Below, piece after piece: positions 16,822 to 24,203 of a stretch of 28,520 nucleotides of DNA. The position numbers were made by a program, and so were the translations under genes. The notes beneath the pieces were generated by a model, which was given only the letters and a program-made list of their open reading frames with translations, did not search any database and was not told the origin of the DNA. How positions within the stretch are numbered: the stretch's first letter is position 1; every line of letters begins with the position of its first letter. Origin of the DNA: Scatomorpha gallistercoris. Its GTDB lineage: Bacteria > Bacillota > Clostridia > Oscillospirales > Oscillospiraceae. The stretch spans positions 1 to 28,520 of the forward strand of contig DVFX01000069.1 in assembly GCA_018713005.1 (NCBI GenBank). The letters run 5' to 3'.

Positions 16822-18085
16822 GGTCTTTCTTCCTCTCTCTTGTCTTTTCGCCAGCTGCCCGGCGCATCTCCTCTGTCCAACTCTCCGCACGGGAGCGGTC
16901 CTGCCAGCGTTTTACGGCTTTTGTCCCGTCCTTGAGAGTAAACTCCAACAGGTTGCCGTTTCGGGCAGTAATCGCCGTGATTTCGCTCACAGGCCCCACC
17001 TGAGCGGCGGTTTGCATTAGCTTTTCCTCTGGGACGGCTTTGGAGGGGCAGTGGGCTTTCCCGTAAGAATTGTAGGTGGAACAGATCCAGACCGGTCCCG
17101 TGCCGGTGGTTTTGCGGCGGTAATGTTTGCCGCAGATGGCGCAGGTGATCAGGCCGCTAAACAGGGAGACTTTCCGTGGTTTAGCGGGTGCATATTTCTC
17201 CTTTCTCCGCTGGATCTCGTCCTGAACAGCCTGAAAGGTTTCCGGCGGGATAATGGCTTCGTGGGTATTCGCTGCATGATATTGGGGCAGTTCTCCCTGA
17301 TTCTTCCGGGTGATTTTGGTCAGATGGTTCTCACGAAATTTGGTCTGGAGAAGGAGATTTCCGGTATAGGCGTAGTTGCGCAGGATCCTGTCCACAGCAC
17401 TCTTGTGAAAGACGCAGCCACTTTGGGTGGCATACCCTTCCTCGTTGAGTCGCTTGACAATAGCGGCAGTTCCTTTTCCGTCCAGATAGTCCCGAAAGAT
17501 TCCTCTGACAATATCCGCTTCTTCCGGGACCACCACCAGCTTGCCGTTCTCCCTACGGTAGCCCAGCATGAAGAAACGCCAGGGAATTCCCTGCTCAAAG
17601 TTGCGCCTGACGCGCCATTTCTGGTTTTCGCTTGCAGAGAGGCTCTCTTCCTGGGCATAGCTTGCCAGGATGGAGAGCATCAGTTCTCCGTCGGCGGTGG
17701 AGGTATCGATGGATTGTTCTTCAAAATATACGCTGATGCCCAGGCCTTTCAGTTCCCGGATGGTTTCCAGAAGAGTCACGGTGTTGCGGGAAAAGCGGGA
17801 AACGGACTTGGTGATGATGTGGTCTATCTTGCCTGCCCGGCAGTCGGCGAGCATCCGTTGGAAGTTCTCACGGCTGTCCCTGGTACCGGTCTTGGCTTCG
17901 TCGGCGTACACACCCACATACGCCCAGCCCGGGTGGTGGCGGATGTAGGTGCTGTAGTAGTCCACTTGAGCCGCCAGGGAGTGCAGCATGGTGTCCTTAT
18001 CACTGGACACTCTGGCGTATGCCGCCACCCGACGGGCTTTTGGTATGGGTGTCGGAAACTGAATTTGCGTTACGGTTCTTGGCAT
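16808..18085 (-). CDS. Large serine recombinase (first of a tandem pair, proximal)
   Basis: This 425-residue protein has the catalytic Ser27 in YARVSSDKD, the helix-E region IITKSVSRFSRNTV, a recombinase domain (LGYRRENGKLVVVPEEADIVRGIF) and a zinc ribbon (CAICGKHYRRK to the C at AHCPSK). Unlike its neighbour it ends soon after the ribbon and has no long coiled coil. Large serine recombinases usually run 450-550 aa, so this one is short. AAGGAGG precedes the ATG at 18085; twelve in-frame codons upstream lack a ribosome binding site. It may act with the adjacent recombinase, or provide excision or a different site preference. Confidence 0.92.
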   Translation of the reverse strand: MPRTVTQIQFPTPIPKARRVAAYARVSSDKDTMLHSLAAQVDYYSTYIRHHPGWAYVGVYADEAKTGTRDSRENFQRMLADCRAGKIDHIITKSVSRFSRNTVTLLETIRELKGLGISVYFEEQSIDTSTADGELMLSILASYAQEESLSASENQKWRVRRNFEQGIPWRFFMLGYRRENGKLVVVPEEADIVRGIFRDYLDGKGTAAIVKRLNEEGYATQSGCVFHKSAVDRILRNYAYTGNLLLQTKFRENHLTKITRKNQGELPQYHAANTHEAIIPPETFQAVQDEIQRRKEKYAPAKPRKVSLFSGLITCAICGKHYRRKTTGTGPVWICSTYNSYGKAHCPSKAVPEEKLMQTAAQVGPVSEITAITARNGNLLEFTLKDGTKAVKRWQDRSRAESWTEEMRRAAGEKTRERKKDHDES

Positions 18086-18167
18086 AGTGTCCTCCTTTGT
18101 ATCAAGTATCGTCGGTAACATATATTGCTCGTTTCAGAGAAAATAGCAAGTCTATACCTCCTATATC

Positions 18168-18362
18168 TCAAAGAAAGATGCTGTCCCGGGTCATGCCGGT
18201 TTTCACGGCAAGAACCCTTTTGGCACGGTCACGGGTCCGTTCATCCAGTTCTCCCTCACAGCAGCGGTGCTCCAGCATTGCCGACAGGATCCGGTACAGG
18301 ATGAGAGCTTCTTGCATCGGCATAGCAGGCACGGGAGCAGTATTTTCGGTTCCGGTTGCCAT
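18168..18362 (-). CDS. Small protein overlapping the zinc-knuckle gene out of frame
   Basis: This 64-residue ORF begins at an ATG with AAAGGAG at a 10-base spacer. The body (ILYRILSAMLEHRCCEGELDERTRDRAKRVLA) is predicted helical and resembles short passenger proteins in recombinase operons of Clostridial elements. Its first 107 bases lie inside the 3' end of the upstream gene in another frame. A later start at the internal Met14 or Met16 would still overlap. Both frames look real: the other encodes a zinc knuckle in the overlap. It lies 82 bp before the first recombinase in the same operon. No function can be assigned. Confidence 0.6.
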   Translation of the reverse strand: MATGTENTAPVPAMPMQEALILYRILSAMLEHRCCEGELDERTRDRAKRVLAVKTGMTRDSIFL

Positions 18363-18675
18363 AGCTTTCAAACTCCTTTCCACAGTACGCACAGGTCAGA
18401 CGATAATAGGCTTTACGCTGTACCTTTTCCGGGTGGGCGTTCCACCAAGTATTCCGGCACTTGTCGGAGCAGAACCGTTTGGCTTTTCTGCCCTTTACCT
18501 GCACGATGGGTTTTCCGCACCAAAGGCACTCTACCTGAAGGACATCTTCCGGAGGGTGGCGGCGCATATAAGAACGGATGGTGTTGACGGAGATGTGAAG
18601 GGCAAGCGCAATGTCCATGGCGGTTTTGCCACGGCTGCGCATGACATTCAGGATTTCGATTTCATGCTTGGTCAT
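18256..18675 (-). CDS. HTH and twin zinc-knuckle DNA-binding protein
   Basis: This 139-residue protein has an N-terminal helix-turn-helix (residues 1-43) with GKTAMDIALALHISVNTIRSYMRRH, of the kind seen in sigma-region-4 and LuxR-type proteins, followed by two treble-clef knuckles: CLWCGKP with FCSDKC, and CAYCGKE with YCSRAC. AGGAGG with a 7-base spacer fixes the start at 18675; upstream in-frame codons are spurious. It lies between the DUF3987 gene and the recombinases and is preceded by three short palindromes, so it may regulate this operon. The C-terminal tail after the last knuckle overlaps the next small gene. Such proteins recur in Clostridial elements, but the exact role is unknown. 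Confidence 0.8.
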   Translation of the reverse strand: MTKHEIEILNVMRSRGKTAMDIALALHISVNTIRSYMRRHPPEDVLQVECLWCGKPIVQVKGRKAKRFCSDKCRNTWWNAHPEKVQRKAYYRLTCAYCGKEFESYGNRNRKYCSRACYADARSSHPVPDPVGNAGAPLL

Positions 18676-18700
18676 ATTGAAACCTCCTGTGTTTGATTTC

Positions 18701-18763
18701 GGGTAATTACCCTTTTGAATTCGCGATTTTGTGCGTGAGACCCCACGCCCGTTGTCCGGACAA
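18701..18763. promoter_or_regulatory. Cluster of three palindromes upstream of the HTH/zinc-knuckle gene
   Basis: Two perfect 12-bp palindromes, GGGTAATTACCC (18701-18712) and TTGTCCGGACAA (18752-18763), flank a third inverted repeat GCGTG-6-CACGC (18733-18748). All lie in the 101-bp gap after the DUF3987 gene. This looks like operator sites for a dimeric regulator, possibly the gene just downstream; I see no convincing promoter boxes among them. Confidence 0.6.
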
Positions 18764-18776
18764 GAAGCCCCGGAGA

Positions 18777-21035
18777 TTATGACCGCCCCTCCCCTGTGCC
18801 ATCCTCCAGCACAGCCGGATTGGTCAGGTAAATCTCCGAGGGTTTTCTTCCCGCTCCGTGGGCGGGTGGCAGTGGCTTGGCGGCAAGATAGCCGTATTCG
18901 CACAGCCGATCCAGCACAGGCTGCAGACCCTCGGCGGTCTTGAACCGGCGGCACAGCCGCATGGCATCCCGGCGGGAAAACTCCGTAAGCCGCTCCCGTT
19001 TGATGGCGGAGAGCAGATACCGGGCGTTCTTGTTTACGGCATCGGCACCCATGAGGGAATATGCGGCTTTGGCGTGCTCGAGAAAGTATCTGCCGATGGT
19101 AACGGCGTTCTCCATGGTTTCTCTGTCGACAGGGTCGAACATGGAATCCTTAGGATATTTCATGACGTGCAGAATGCCGCTGATACGCAGGACGGAACCC
19201 ACGAACTTACCCGCCCAGTCAGGGATCTCTGCCAAGTCACCTTTCAGCCGACCTTCCACCTCGTTGAACAAGGTTTCCAGCACTTCCTCGGCTCCATCGT
19301 CCAGGCTGATTGGCTGCTGCTCGTTGTCGCTGGAAAGAATGGCCTCAATCAGGTCCCGATACCTGACTCTGACACCTTCCGGGATTGGTTTCGTGGAGAA
19401 AGAACGGTTGCCGACGGTGGATTTCGGCATGGAGTAAAGGAACCGGGCAGTTAGACCACGACCACGGAAGGTGTTGTTGCTCATCAGTCCGTTCAGCACT
19501 TCCGGCTGCACTGCCAGCACCATGGTCAATGCCGGGTGGATGATGCTTTCACTGGCTCTGCCGATGCGGTCAACTCGGATGGTATCACCGCTGTGACCTT
19601 TGAGGAATACATCGATATTTACATTGCGGCTGTACAGGCCGCTGATGATATCGAAGATACCGCCCTCTGCGGAAACCACCGCCGCACAACCGTTGTTCTC
19701 GGCCAGAACTGAAGTCAGCTTTTCAGAGGTCACATCGTCCACGAAGAGTCGGAGAGGTTTCACCGGTTCGTATTCGGCTATTTCTTTGGCCTTGCTTTTG
19801 ATATCTTCCTCGGTTGCTTTGCCCTTGGATGCCCGCTCCACCAAACTGCGCTTCTCCTTTTCCAACTTGCTCAGTTCCATTTGGCTTTGGACGATTTTCG
19901 GACTACGCCGTTCGTTTTCCAATTTTTCATATACTTCCACCGGGTGGATCATCATGGACAGCACCGAGGATTTTCGCTCCGCAGGCGGGAGGATGACGAC
20001 CGTGTAGGTGTTGAGGGGTTCTATCCAGTCCGCGTTGCCCCGGATGAAGTATTTTCCCTGGCTGCACAGAGACACAACGCCCAAAGCCTCTACCGCAGCC
20101 ATATCCACGGAGGTCTGGGTGGACTCTGCCACCGCCAGCACATAGCGGCGAATGACTTCCGGTAATGCGTCCACGGGAAATGTGGGGAGGTCATATTCGT
20201 CAAATAGGATGGGCGTGTCCCAGACTACGGGGCCGGTACTGTTGTAAGCATCCGGCGGGATGTATCCAGGCTGGTTGCGGATTTTGGAATAGAGCCGTTG
20301 TTTTCCTGCCCAGATACTTTCCAACTCCCGATCCTCCAGAGGTGGGGAGCATTGCTGGGCCGCTTGGAAAAACAGATCCTTTGCCTCCGCAGTATCGCCG
20401 TACCGTTTGATGATCCTGGCTCCGATCCGGGACATGGTGCTGTTGCGACTTCCCTCCGGAATGGAATATTCTAGGTCGGCAAATGATTGTTCGCCGTCCA
20501 TCTCATCCAAAAAGTCATTCAGGGTGACGGTGCCGGGATGATAGAGTACCTGAGGATCCCCCGTGCCGAACAGGAACCGGGCGGCGTCCATGGCGTTAGC
20601 ATCAAAAAAAGGGAATGCCGCCTGAAGACGCTGCTTGAGAGCCGTATACCGCTCCGCGTCCTGTTCCGGTTGTATGAGTAATACAACATGAAACCGTGGA
20701 CGAGGGCCTTTGTTCCCTTTCTGTTTCATGTGGTGGCGACTGTAGTGGATCACATGGGGAACATCGGCAAAGAGGTCAGCGACATCCTCCGCGGTGACCC
20801 AATCCTGGGGATCATCGGAGTGCTCATTGTCGCAGTCCCCGGGCAGGGCATTGGACAGTTCAAAATTGTCGATGTTACGGTAGTTGTTCTTATACCGGGC
20901 GCAGACCAAGTCTTTGGAAAACGCTAACTTCGCGGATGCTTCGTCCGCGATTTCAATTTTGTTGGGGTACAGACAGTTGGATGCGTTTCCGGTGCAGTCT
21001 GCCGTGTACACGGTAATCGGTATTGTTTGGGTCAT
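18777..21035 (-). CDS. DUF3987 (YfjI-type) replication protein with N-terminal primase-like domain
   Basis: This 752-residue protein starts with an archaeo-eukaryotic-primase-like domain: DCDN (D67, D69), then HYSRHH at 97-102, PRPRFHVVL and DANAMDAARFLFG. A PriCT-like helical region (residues about 190-250, RNSTMSRIGARIIKRYGD) follows, then a DUF3987 domain. Its P-loop position near residue 350 reads PPAERKSS, degenerate but usual for the family. Such proteins are thought to start replication of mobile elements. The ATG at 21035 follows GAAGGGAG; a GTG three codons upstream is the alternative. The excisionase gene precedes it by 16 bp in the same operon. It is full length, with no sign of decay. 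Confidence 0.85.
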   Translation of the reverse strand: MTQTIPITVYTADCTGNASNCLYPNKIEIADEASAKLAFSKDLVCARYKNNYRNIDNFELSNALPGDCDNEHSDDPQDWVTAEDVADLFADVPHVIHYSRHHMKQKGNKGPRPRFHVVLLIQPEQDAERYTALKQRLQAAFPFFDANAMDAARFLFGTGDPQVLYHPGTVTLNDFLDEMDGEQSFADLEYSIPEGSRNSTMSRIGARIIKRYGDTAEAKDLFFQAAQQCSPPLEDRELESIWAGKQRLYSKIRNQPGYIPPDAYNSTGPVVWDTPILFDEYDLPTFPVDALPEVIRRYVLAVAESTQTSVDMAAVEALGVVSLCSQGKYFIRGNADWIEPLNTYTVVILPPAERKSSVLSMMIHPVEVYEKLENERRSPKIVQSQMELSKLEKEKRSLVERASKGKATEEDIKSKAKEIAEYEPVKPLRLFVDDVTSEKLTSVLAENNGCAAVVSAEGGIFDIISGLYSRNVNIDVFLKGHSGDTIRVDRIGRASESIIHPALTMVLAVQPEVLNGLMSNNTFRGRGLTARFLYSMPKSTVGNRSFSTKPIPEGVRVRYRDLIEAILSSDNEQQPISLDDGAEEVLETLFNEVEGRLKGDLAEIPDWAGKFVGSVLRISGILHVMKYPKDSMFDPVDRETMENAVTIGRYFLEHAKAAYSLMGADAVNKNARYLLSAIKRERLTEFSRRDAMRLCRRFKTAEGLQPVLDRLCEYGYLAAKPLPPAHGAGRKPSEIYLTNPAVLEDGTGEGRS

Positions 21036-21051
21036 AGTGTTCACTCCCTTC

Positions 21052-21231
21052 TCAGCTTTTCTGCTTCAACCAATCATCCAGGACAGATTGTGCGATCAGC
21101 CACCGCTGTCCTCCCCGGCGGCAGGGAATCTCTCCGCTCTTCAGCAGGCGCACCAGGGTTGGAACGCTGATTCCGAGGTAAGATGCCGCCTCTTTTAGGT
21201 TGAATACCGCCTTACAAGAATGGTTTTTCAT
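21052..21231 (-). CDS. Excisionase-family HTH protein
   Basis: This 59-residue protein has the MerR-like winged HTH of helix-turn-helix 17/excisionase proteins: FNLKEAASYLGISVPTLVRLLK, here FNLKEAASYLGIS, PTLVRLLKSGEIP and RRGGQRWLI. The ATG at 21231 has AGGAG with an 8-base spacer; a TTG one codon upstream is less likely. In integrative elements such proteins bend DNA at att sites to favour excision or act as small regulators. It heads the leftward operon with the DUF3987 protein, zinc-knuckle protein and recombinases, and diverges from the 21370 gene. Confidence 0.88.
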   Translation of the reverse strand: MKNHSCKAVFNLKEAASYLGISVPTLVRLLKSGEIPCRRGGQRWLIAQSVLDDWLKQKS

Positions 21232-21249
21232 CAATTTTGCTCCTTTCTC

Positions 21250-21278
21250 TTGTGTTCATCTATATTGTCGCATATAAT
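21250..21278 (+). promoter_or_regulatory. Candidate promoter for the 21370 gene
   Basis: TTGTGT (21250-21255), a 17-bp spacer and consensus TATAAT (21273-21278) face right. The leader holds three GGTAA repeats (TCGGTAAGA near 21300, ATGGTAAGA near 21334, TCGGTAAAA near 21346), possible binding sites. Confidence 0.5.
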
Positions 21279-21369
21279 AGGAGCAGAAATCTTTGTTCTA
21301 TCGGTAAGACTTTGATTGTAATTTGCGTTTCTAATGGTAAGATTATCGGTAAAAAAGAGGAGTGAAGAG

Positions 21370-22272
21370 ATGGAACTGAAGAAACTGCTGGATGACTATG
21401 AGATTGGTGGTATTGGAGACATAAAAAAACATACCCTCCGTTTCCATTCGTACAGAATTGGAATCGTGGAGGGTATGTTGACGATATTTGCGGAATATAC
21501 CTCGGGGCAGTTTCCCGTCACCTATAAGGGGTATCCTTCCGGGCAGGAACTGCTGATTGAATTGTGTAATCTGAATCTGGAACTCCGGGACAAGCCATTG
21601 AAGGAGTGTGCCGAAATTCTGATCCGTTGGAGTCTGGAGAATATTCACCCTTACTATCACTATGGGGATGATGTTGCCGCATTGGAACAGGTCGGTAATG
21701 ATGCCGACCAATACTGGGATATTCTGGTCAATGTGATCGAATGCTACAGCATTTCTGTGAAAGACATGGTACGGGATTTGGAACAGCTTTATACCGACAC
21801 CATGACCCTCTTTGCCATCCGCAGTCTGATGGAAGGCAAAATAGCCGATGCACAGCGGATCTATGGGGAAGTCCGTGTGCCGGATGAGAAAAATTTGCTC
21901 CATGCGTGGTACCGGGCGGATTCCGTTCACCGTCCTTTGGTATTGCAGGATTTCATCGAGAACATACCGAAACTGAAAATGGGACTGGAGTATGATATTT
22001 CCACCGGACAGATCCAGCTTCAGCCTGTGGTCAAATCCGTCGTGGACGCGGCATATTTCGGCCTTGCCAGATTTATGGCGGTGAATGCCAACGCCTTGGA
22101 TGACTACGGCGGCAAAACCAACATCGCCTTTTGCCAGGCTTGCGGCAAAGCATTCATTAAGCGTGGGAATCGGCAGAAATACTGCGGGACACTGGAATGT
22201 CAGAGTGTGAGGAATAAACTCAAATCAAAGGAGTATTACTACCGGGAAAGGGCAAAAGGCGGTACAAAATAA
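21370..22272 (+). CDS. Uncharacterised protein with C-terminal zinc knuckle (DUF6076-like)
   Basis: This 300-residue cytoplasmic protein is mostly helical with no membrane segment. Near its C-terminus FCQACGKAFIKRG is followed by QKYCGTLEC, a CxxC...CxxxxC treble-clef knuckle much like those in the 18256 gene, then a basic tail (NKLKSKEYYYRERAKGG) that could bind nucleic acid. Proteins of this shape are frequent in Clostridial mobile elements; the DUF6076 label is my recollection and not certain. GAGGAG with a 7-base spacer fixes the ATG at 21370. It diverges from the excisionase and is followed by a 330-bp gene-free stretch. Function unknown; a role as transcription or element-maintenance regulator is possible. 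Confidence 0.65.
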   Translation: MELKKLLDDYEIGGIGDIKKHTLRFHSYRIGIVEGMLTIFAEYTSGQFPVTYKGYPSGQELLIELCNLNLELRDKPLKECAEILIRWSLENIHPYYHYGDDVAALEQVGNDADQYWDILVNVIECYSISVKDMVRDLEQLYTDTMTLFAIRSLMEGKIADAQRIYGEVRVPDEKNLLHAWYRADSVHRPLVLQDFIENIPKLKMGLEYDISTGQIQLQPVVKSVVDAAYFGLARFMAVNANALDDYGGKTNIAFCQACGKAFIKRGNRQKYCGTLECQSVRNKLKSKEYYYRERAKGGTK

Positions 22273-22520
22273 TTGCTGTCATGCGGTGGCCCCAAGGGGG
22301 AGGCAAAATCCCTACGCTCTATTTGTATGAAGACCGGCGTGGGGCTTCGCGCAAATTTTCGCAGAATTAGCAAGAGGGGATACCCCAAAAACGAGTAATA
22401 CTCGGTAGCGCAAGTGATTTACAAGCGGTGATTTGCCAAACGATACGGAAAAGCTCACAGGTTCACGCGAAATTTCAGCAAAACATTTGACGTTCAGTGT
22501 GCGAAAGTATCCTCGCCACA
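22273..22520. other. Gene-free repeat-rich stretch, candidate transfer origin or element scar
   Basis: No gene is supported here. It contains GGGG-ATA-CCCC (22376-22386), CGAGT-AAT-ACTCG (22392-22404), and a direct repeat GTGATTT at 22414 and 22428 (14-bp period). This grouping of small inverted and direct repeats is what oriT regions look like, but no relaxase gene is in the window. Short unsupported frames cross the region. It also marks the point where base composition falls. Confidence 0.4.
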
Positions 22521-22549
22521 TTGACTTTTTTGAGAAATGTGCGTATAAT
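22521..22549 (+). promoter_or_regulatory. Consensus promoter of the AbiE pair
   Basis: TTGACT (22521-22526), a 17-bp spacer and TATAAT (22544-22549) are near-consensus. TGCGAAAGTA upstream (near 22500) and TTGCGAAGTTA downstream (near 22556) bracket it, and TGTGCG lies inside the spacer. AbiEi-type antitoxins repress their own promoter by binding repeats, so these are candidate operators. Confidence 0.8.
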
Positions 22550-22603
22550 TAGATTTGCGAAGTTACATCACAAGATGAGTTTGTGCGGAAAGTTGGTGAA
22601 AAC

Positions 22604-23206
22604 ATGGCCGACAAAGAAATCATTGAAAAGCTGGCAGACGAATGCGGAGGCATATTCCGCACATCTGATCTCGCAGCCCTCGGCTATAACACCTATGCTA
22701 TTCGGAAAATGGTTGATGAGCAAATTATAGAGAGAATCAAGCAAGGTTATTACAGCCTTTGCAAAACGAATGAACTCATATCCGAGGCGGCACAAATTGC
22801 TCAACTGTTCCCGGATGGTGTGCTGTGCATGTACACGGCCCTGTTCTATTACCGCTATTCTGACCGGACGCCCCTGGAATGGAACATTGCAGTCGACCGG
22901 GATACATCCAAATCCCGTTTCAAGCTGGACTATCCCTTTGTGCAGCCGTACTACATGAAAAAGGAATTTTTGGCCTTTGGCGTTACAACCGCAGATTACG
23001 GCGACTGCACCATGCAAATATTTGATCGGGATCGGTTGATTTGCGAATGCATTTTTTATGAAAACAAAATGGACAGAGAGACCTACAACAAAGCAATCCA
23101 GAGCTATGTAGCAGATACGAAAAAGAATGTACCCAAGCTGCTGGAATATGCCGAAAAACGTAGAGTTCTGAAAAAGGTGAAAGATCGGATAGGAGTGTGG
23201 CTGTAA
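22604..23206 (+). CDS. abiEi: AbiEi-type antitoxin/autorepressor of a type IV toxin-antitoxin system
   Basis: This 200-residue protein begins with a winged HTH (GGIFRTSDLAALGYNTYAIR in register, then MVDEQIIERIKQGYYSL), the AbiEi N-terminal domain, followed by the AbiEi C-terminal domain with LFPDGVLCMYTALFYY and later FDRDRLICE. In known AbiE systems this protein represses the operon and counteracts the toxin without binding it directly. The start is uncertain: ATG at 22604 or GTG at 22583; neither has a strong ribosome binding site, and the transcript leader from the promoter is short. Its TAA overlaps the toxin ATG by one base, typical coupling. Confidence 0.88.
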   Translation: MADKEIIEKLADECGGIFRTSDLAALGYNTYAIRKMVDEQIIERIKQGYYSLCKTNELISEAAQIAQLFPDGVLCMYTALFYYRYSDRTPLEWNIAVDRDTSKSRFKLDYPFVQPYYMKKEFLAFGVTTADYGDCTMQIFDRDRLICECIFYENKMDRETYNKAIQSYVADTKKNVPKLLEYAEKRRVLKKVKDRIGVWL

Positions 23207-24120
23207 TGGATATGGGCGCATCCGTCATTGCACGGCTGAAAAACAAAGCAAAAGAAACAGGCAAGCCCTTCCAGCTGCATTTACAGCTGTTCTGCCAGGA
23301 AGAATTTCTGCGGCGGCTGGCTGCCTCCCGTTATGCGGAAAACCTGGTGCTTAAGGGTGGCCTCTTCATTTACACGCTGACCAATTTTGAGAGCCGGGCT
23401 ACCGTTGATATCGATTTTCTGCTACAACAATTCCCCGGAAGGATTGAGGACATCAAACGCATGGTGGATGAGATTATCTCCGTGGACAGCGGCAACGATT
23501 TTATTACATTTACTTCCAGGGGATTTGAAACTATTTCTCCCCAGCGGAAGTATACCGGCGTCAGTTTCCAGCTGGTAGGTCAAATTAAAAATACCCGGAC
23601 TCCTTTTGATGTGGATTTCGGTGTGGGTGACATAATTATTCCCGTGCCCCGCAAGAGGACAATCCCCGTTCAGCTGGATGGCTTTGGCGCTCCGGAGGTG
23701 CTGACCTACTCTCTGGAAAGCACTATTGCAGAAAAATTTGACGCGCTACTTCAGCGTTTGGAACTGACCAGCCGCATGAAGGATATCTATGATATTCACT
23801 ATCTGTCCAGCATCTTCGATTTCGACGGCTGGGCACTCCGGCAGGCGATTTTCGAAACCCTGCAAAACCGGGGAACGGCATACGAGCGGGACAGCTTCGA
23901 CCGCGTAATCGCCTTGGCAGGTAACAAGGACATCCAAGTTCGCTGGAGGCAGTATCTGCGCCGCCTGAAAATGACGGAGCTACCTCTGGAAGAAGTTATG
24001 GTATGCATTGATCGTTTCCTGCGCCCCGCTTGGAATGCAATTCTTTCCGAAGGGGAGTTTTTCATGCAGTGGGACTGCAAAACTGCCACATGGCATGGAG
24101 AAAAGAAGCCTGTTTTATAG
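23206..24120 (+). CDS. abiEii: AbiEii/AbiGii-type nucleotidyltransferase toxin
   Basis: This 304-residue protein is a DNA polymerase beta-like nucleotidyltransferase. The KGG motif is at residues 50-52 (LVLKGGLFIY), the metal-binding DxD is D68/D70 in RATVDIDF, and a later AEKFDALLQR with SRMKDIYDIHYL is the usual AbiEii third motif. Characterised members (MenT, AbiEii) add nucleotides to tRNA or otherwise block growth, giving abortive infection. AGGAG stands 10 bases before the ATG at 23206, which overlaps the antitoxin stop. All key residues are intact, so the toxin should be active. An 83-bp gap with a GATATT/AATATC inverted repeat separates it from the methyltransferase. Confidence 0.92.
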   Translation: MDMGASVIARLKNKAKETGKPFQLHLQLFCQEEFLRRLAASRYAENLVLKGGLFIYTLTNFESRATVDIDFLLQQFPGRIEDIKRMVDEIISVDSGNDFITFTSRGFETISPQRKYTGVSFQLVGQIKNTRTPFDVDFGVGDIIIPVPRKRTIPVQLDGFGAPEVLTYSLESTIAEKFDALLQRLELTSRMKDIYDIHYLSSIFDFDGWALRQAIFETLQNRGTAYERDSFDRVIALAGNKDIQVRWRQYLRRLKMTELPLEEVMVCIDRFLRPAWNAILSEGEFFMQWDCKTATWHGEKKPVL

Positions 24121-24203
24121 AACAACAAGGCTGATATTCTGTAGCTAATATCGAATGCTTCGCGGTTTATCGGCCTATATCTTGAAGGTTGGAGAGATGC
24201 ACA

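Noticed and set aside
15304..16935. 543-aa plus-strand frame opposite the distal serine recombinase
   Set aside because: The minus-strand frame has catalytic, recombinase and zinc-ribbon motifs; the plus-strand frame has none.
18777..21035. DUF3987 gene as a pseudogene because the P-loop is degenerate
   Set aside because: The frame is complete, the primase-like residues are present and degenerate P-loops are usual in this family.
22312..22521. Small frames in the spacer before the AbiE promoter
   Set aside because: They are short on both strands and interrupted, with no ribosome binding site; the stretch is better described as repeat-rich non-coding DNA.
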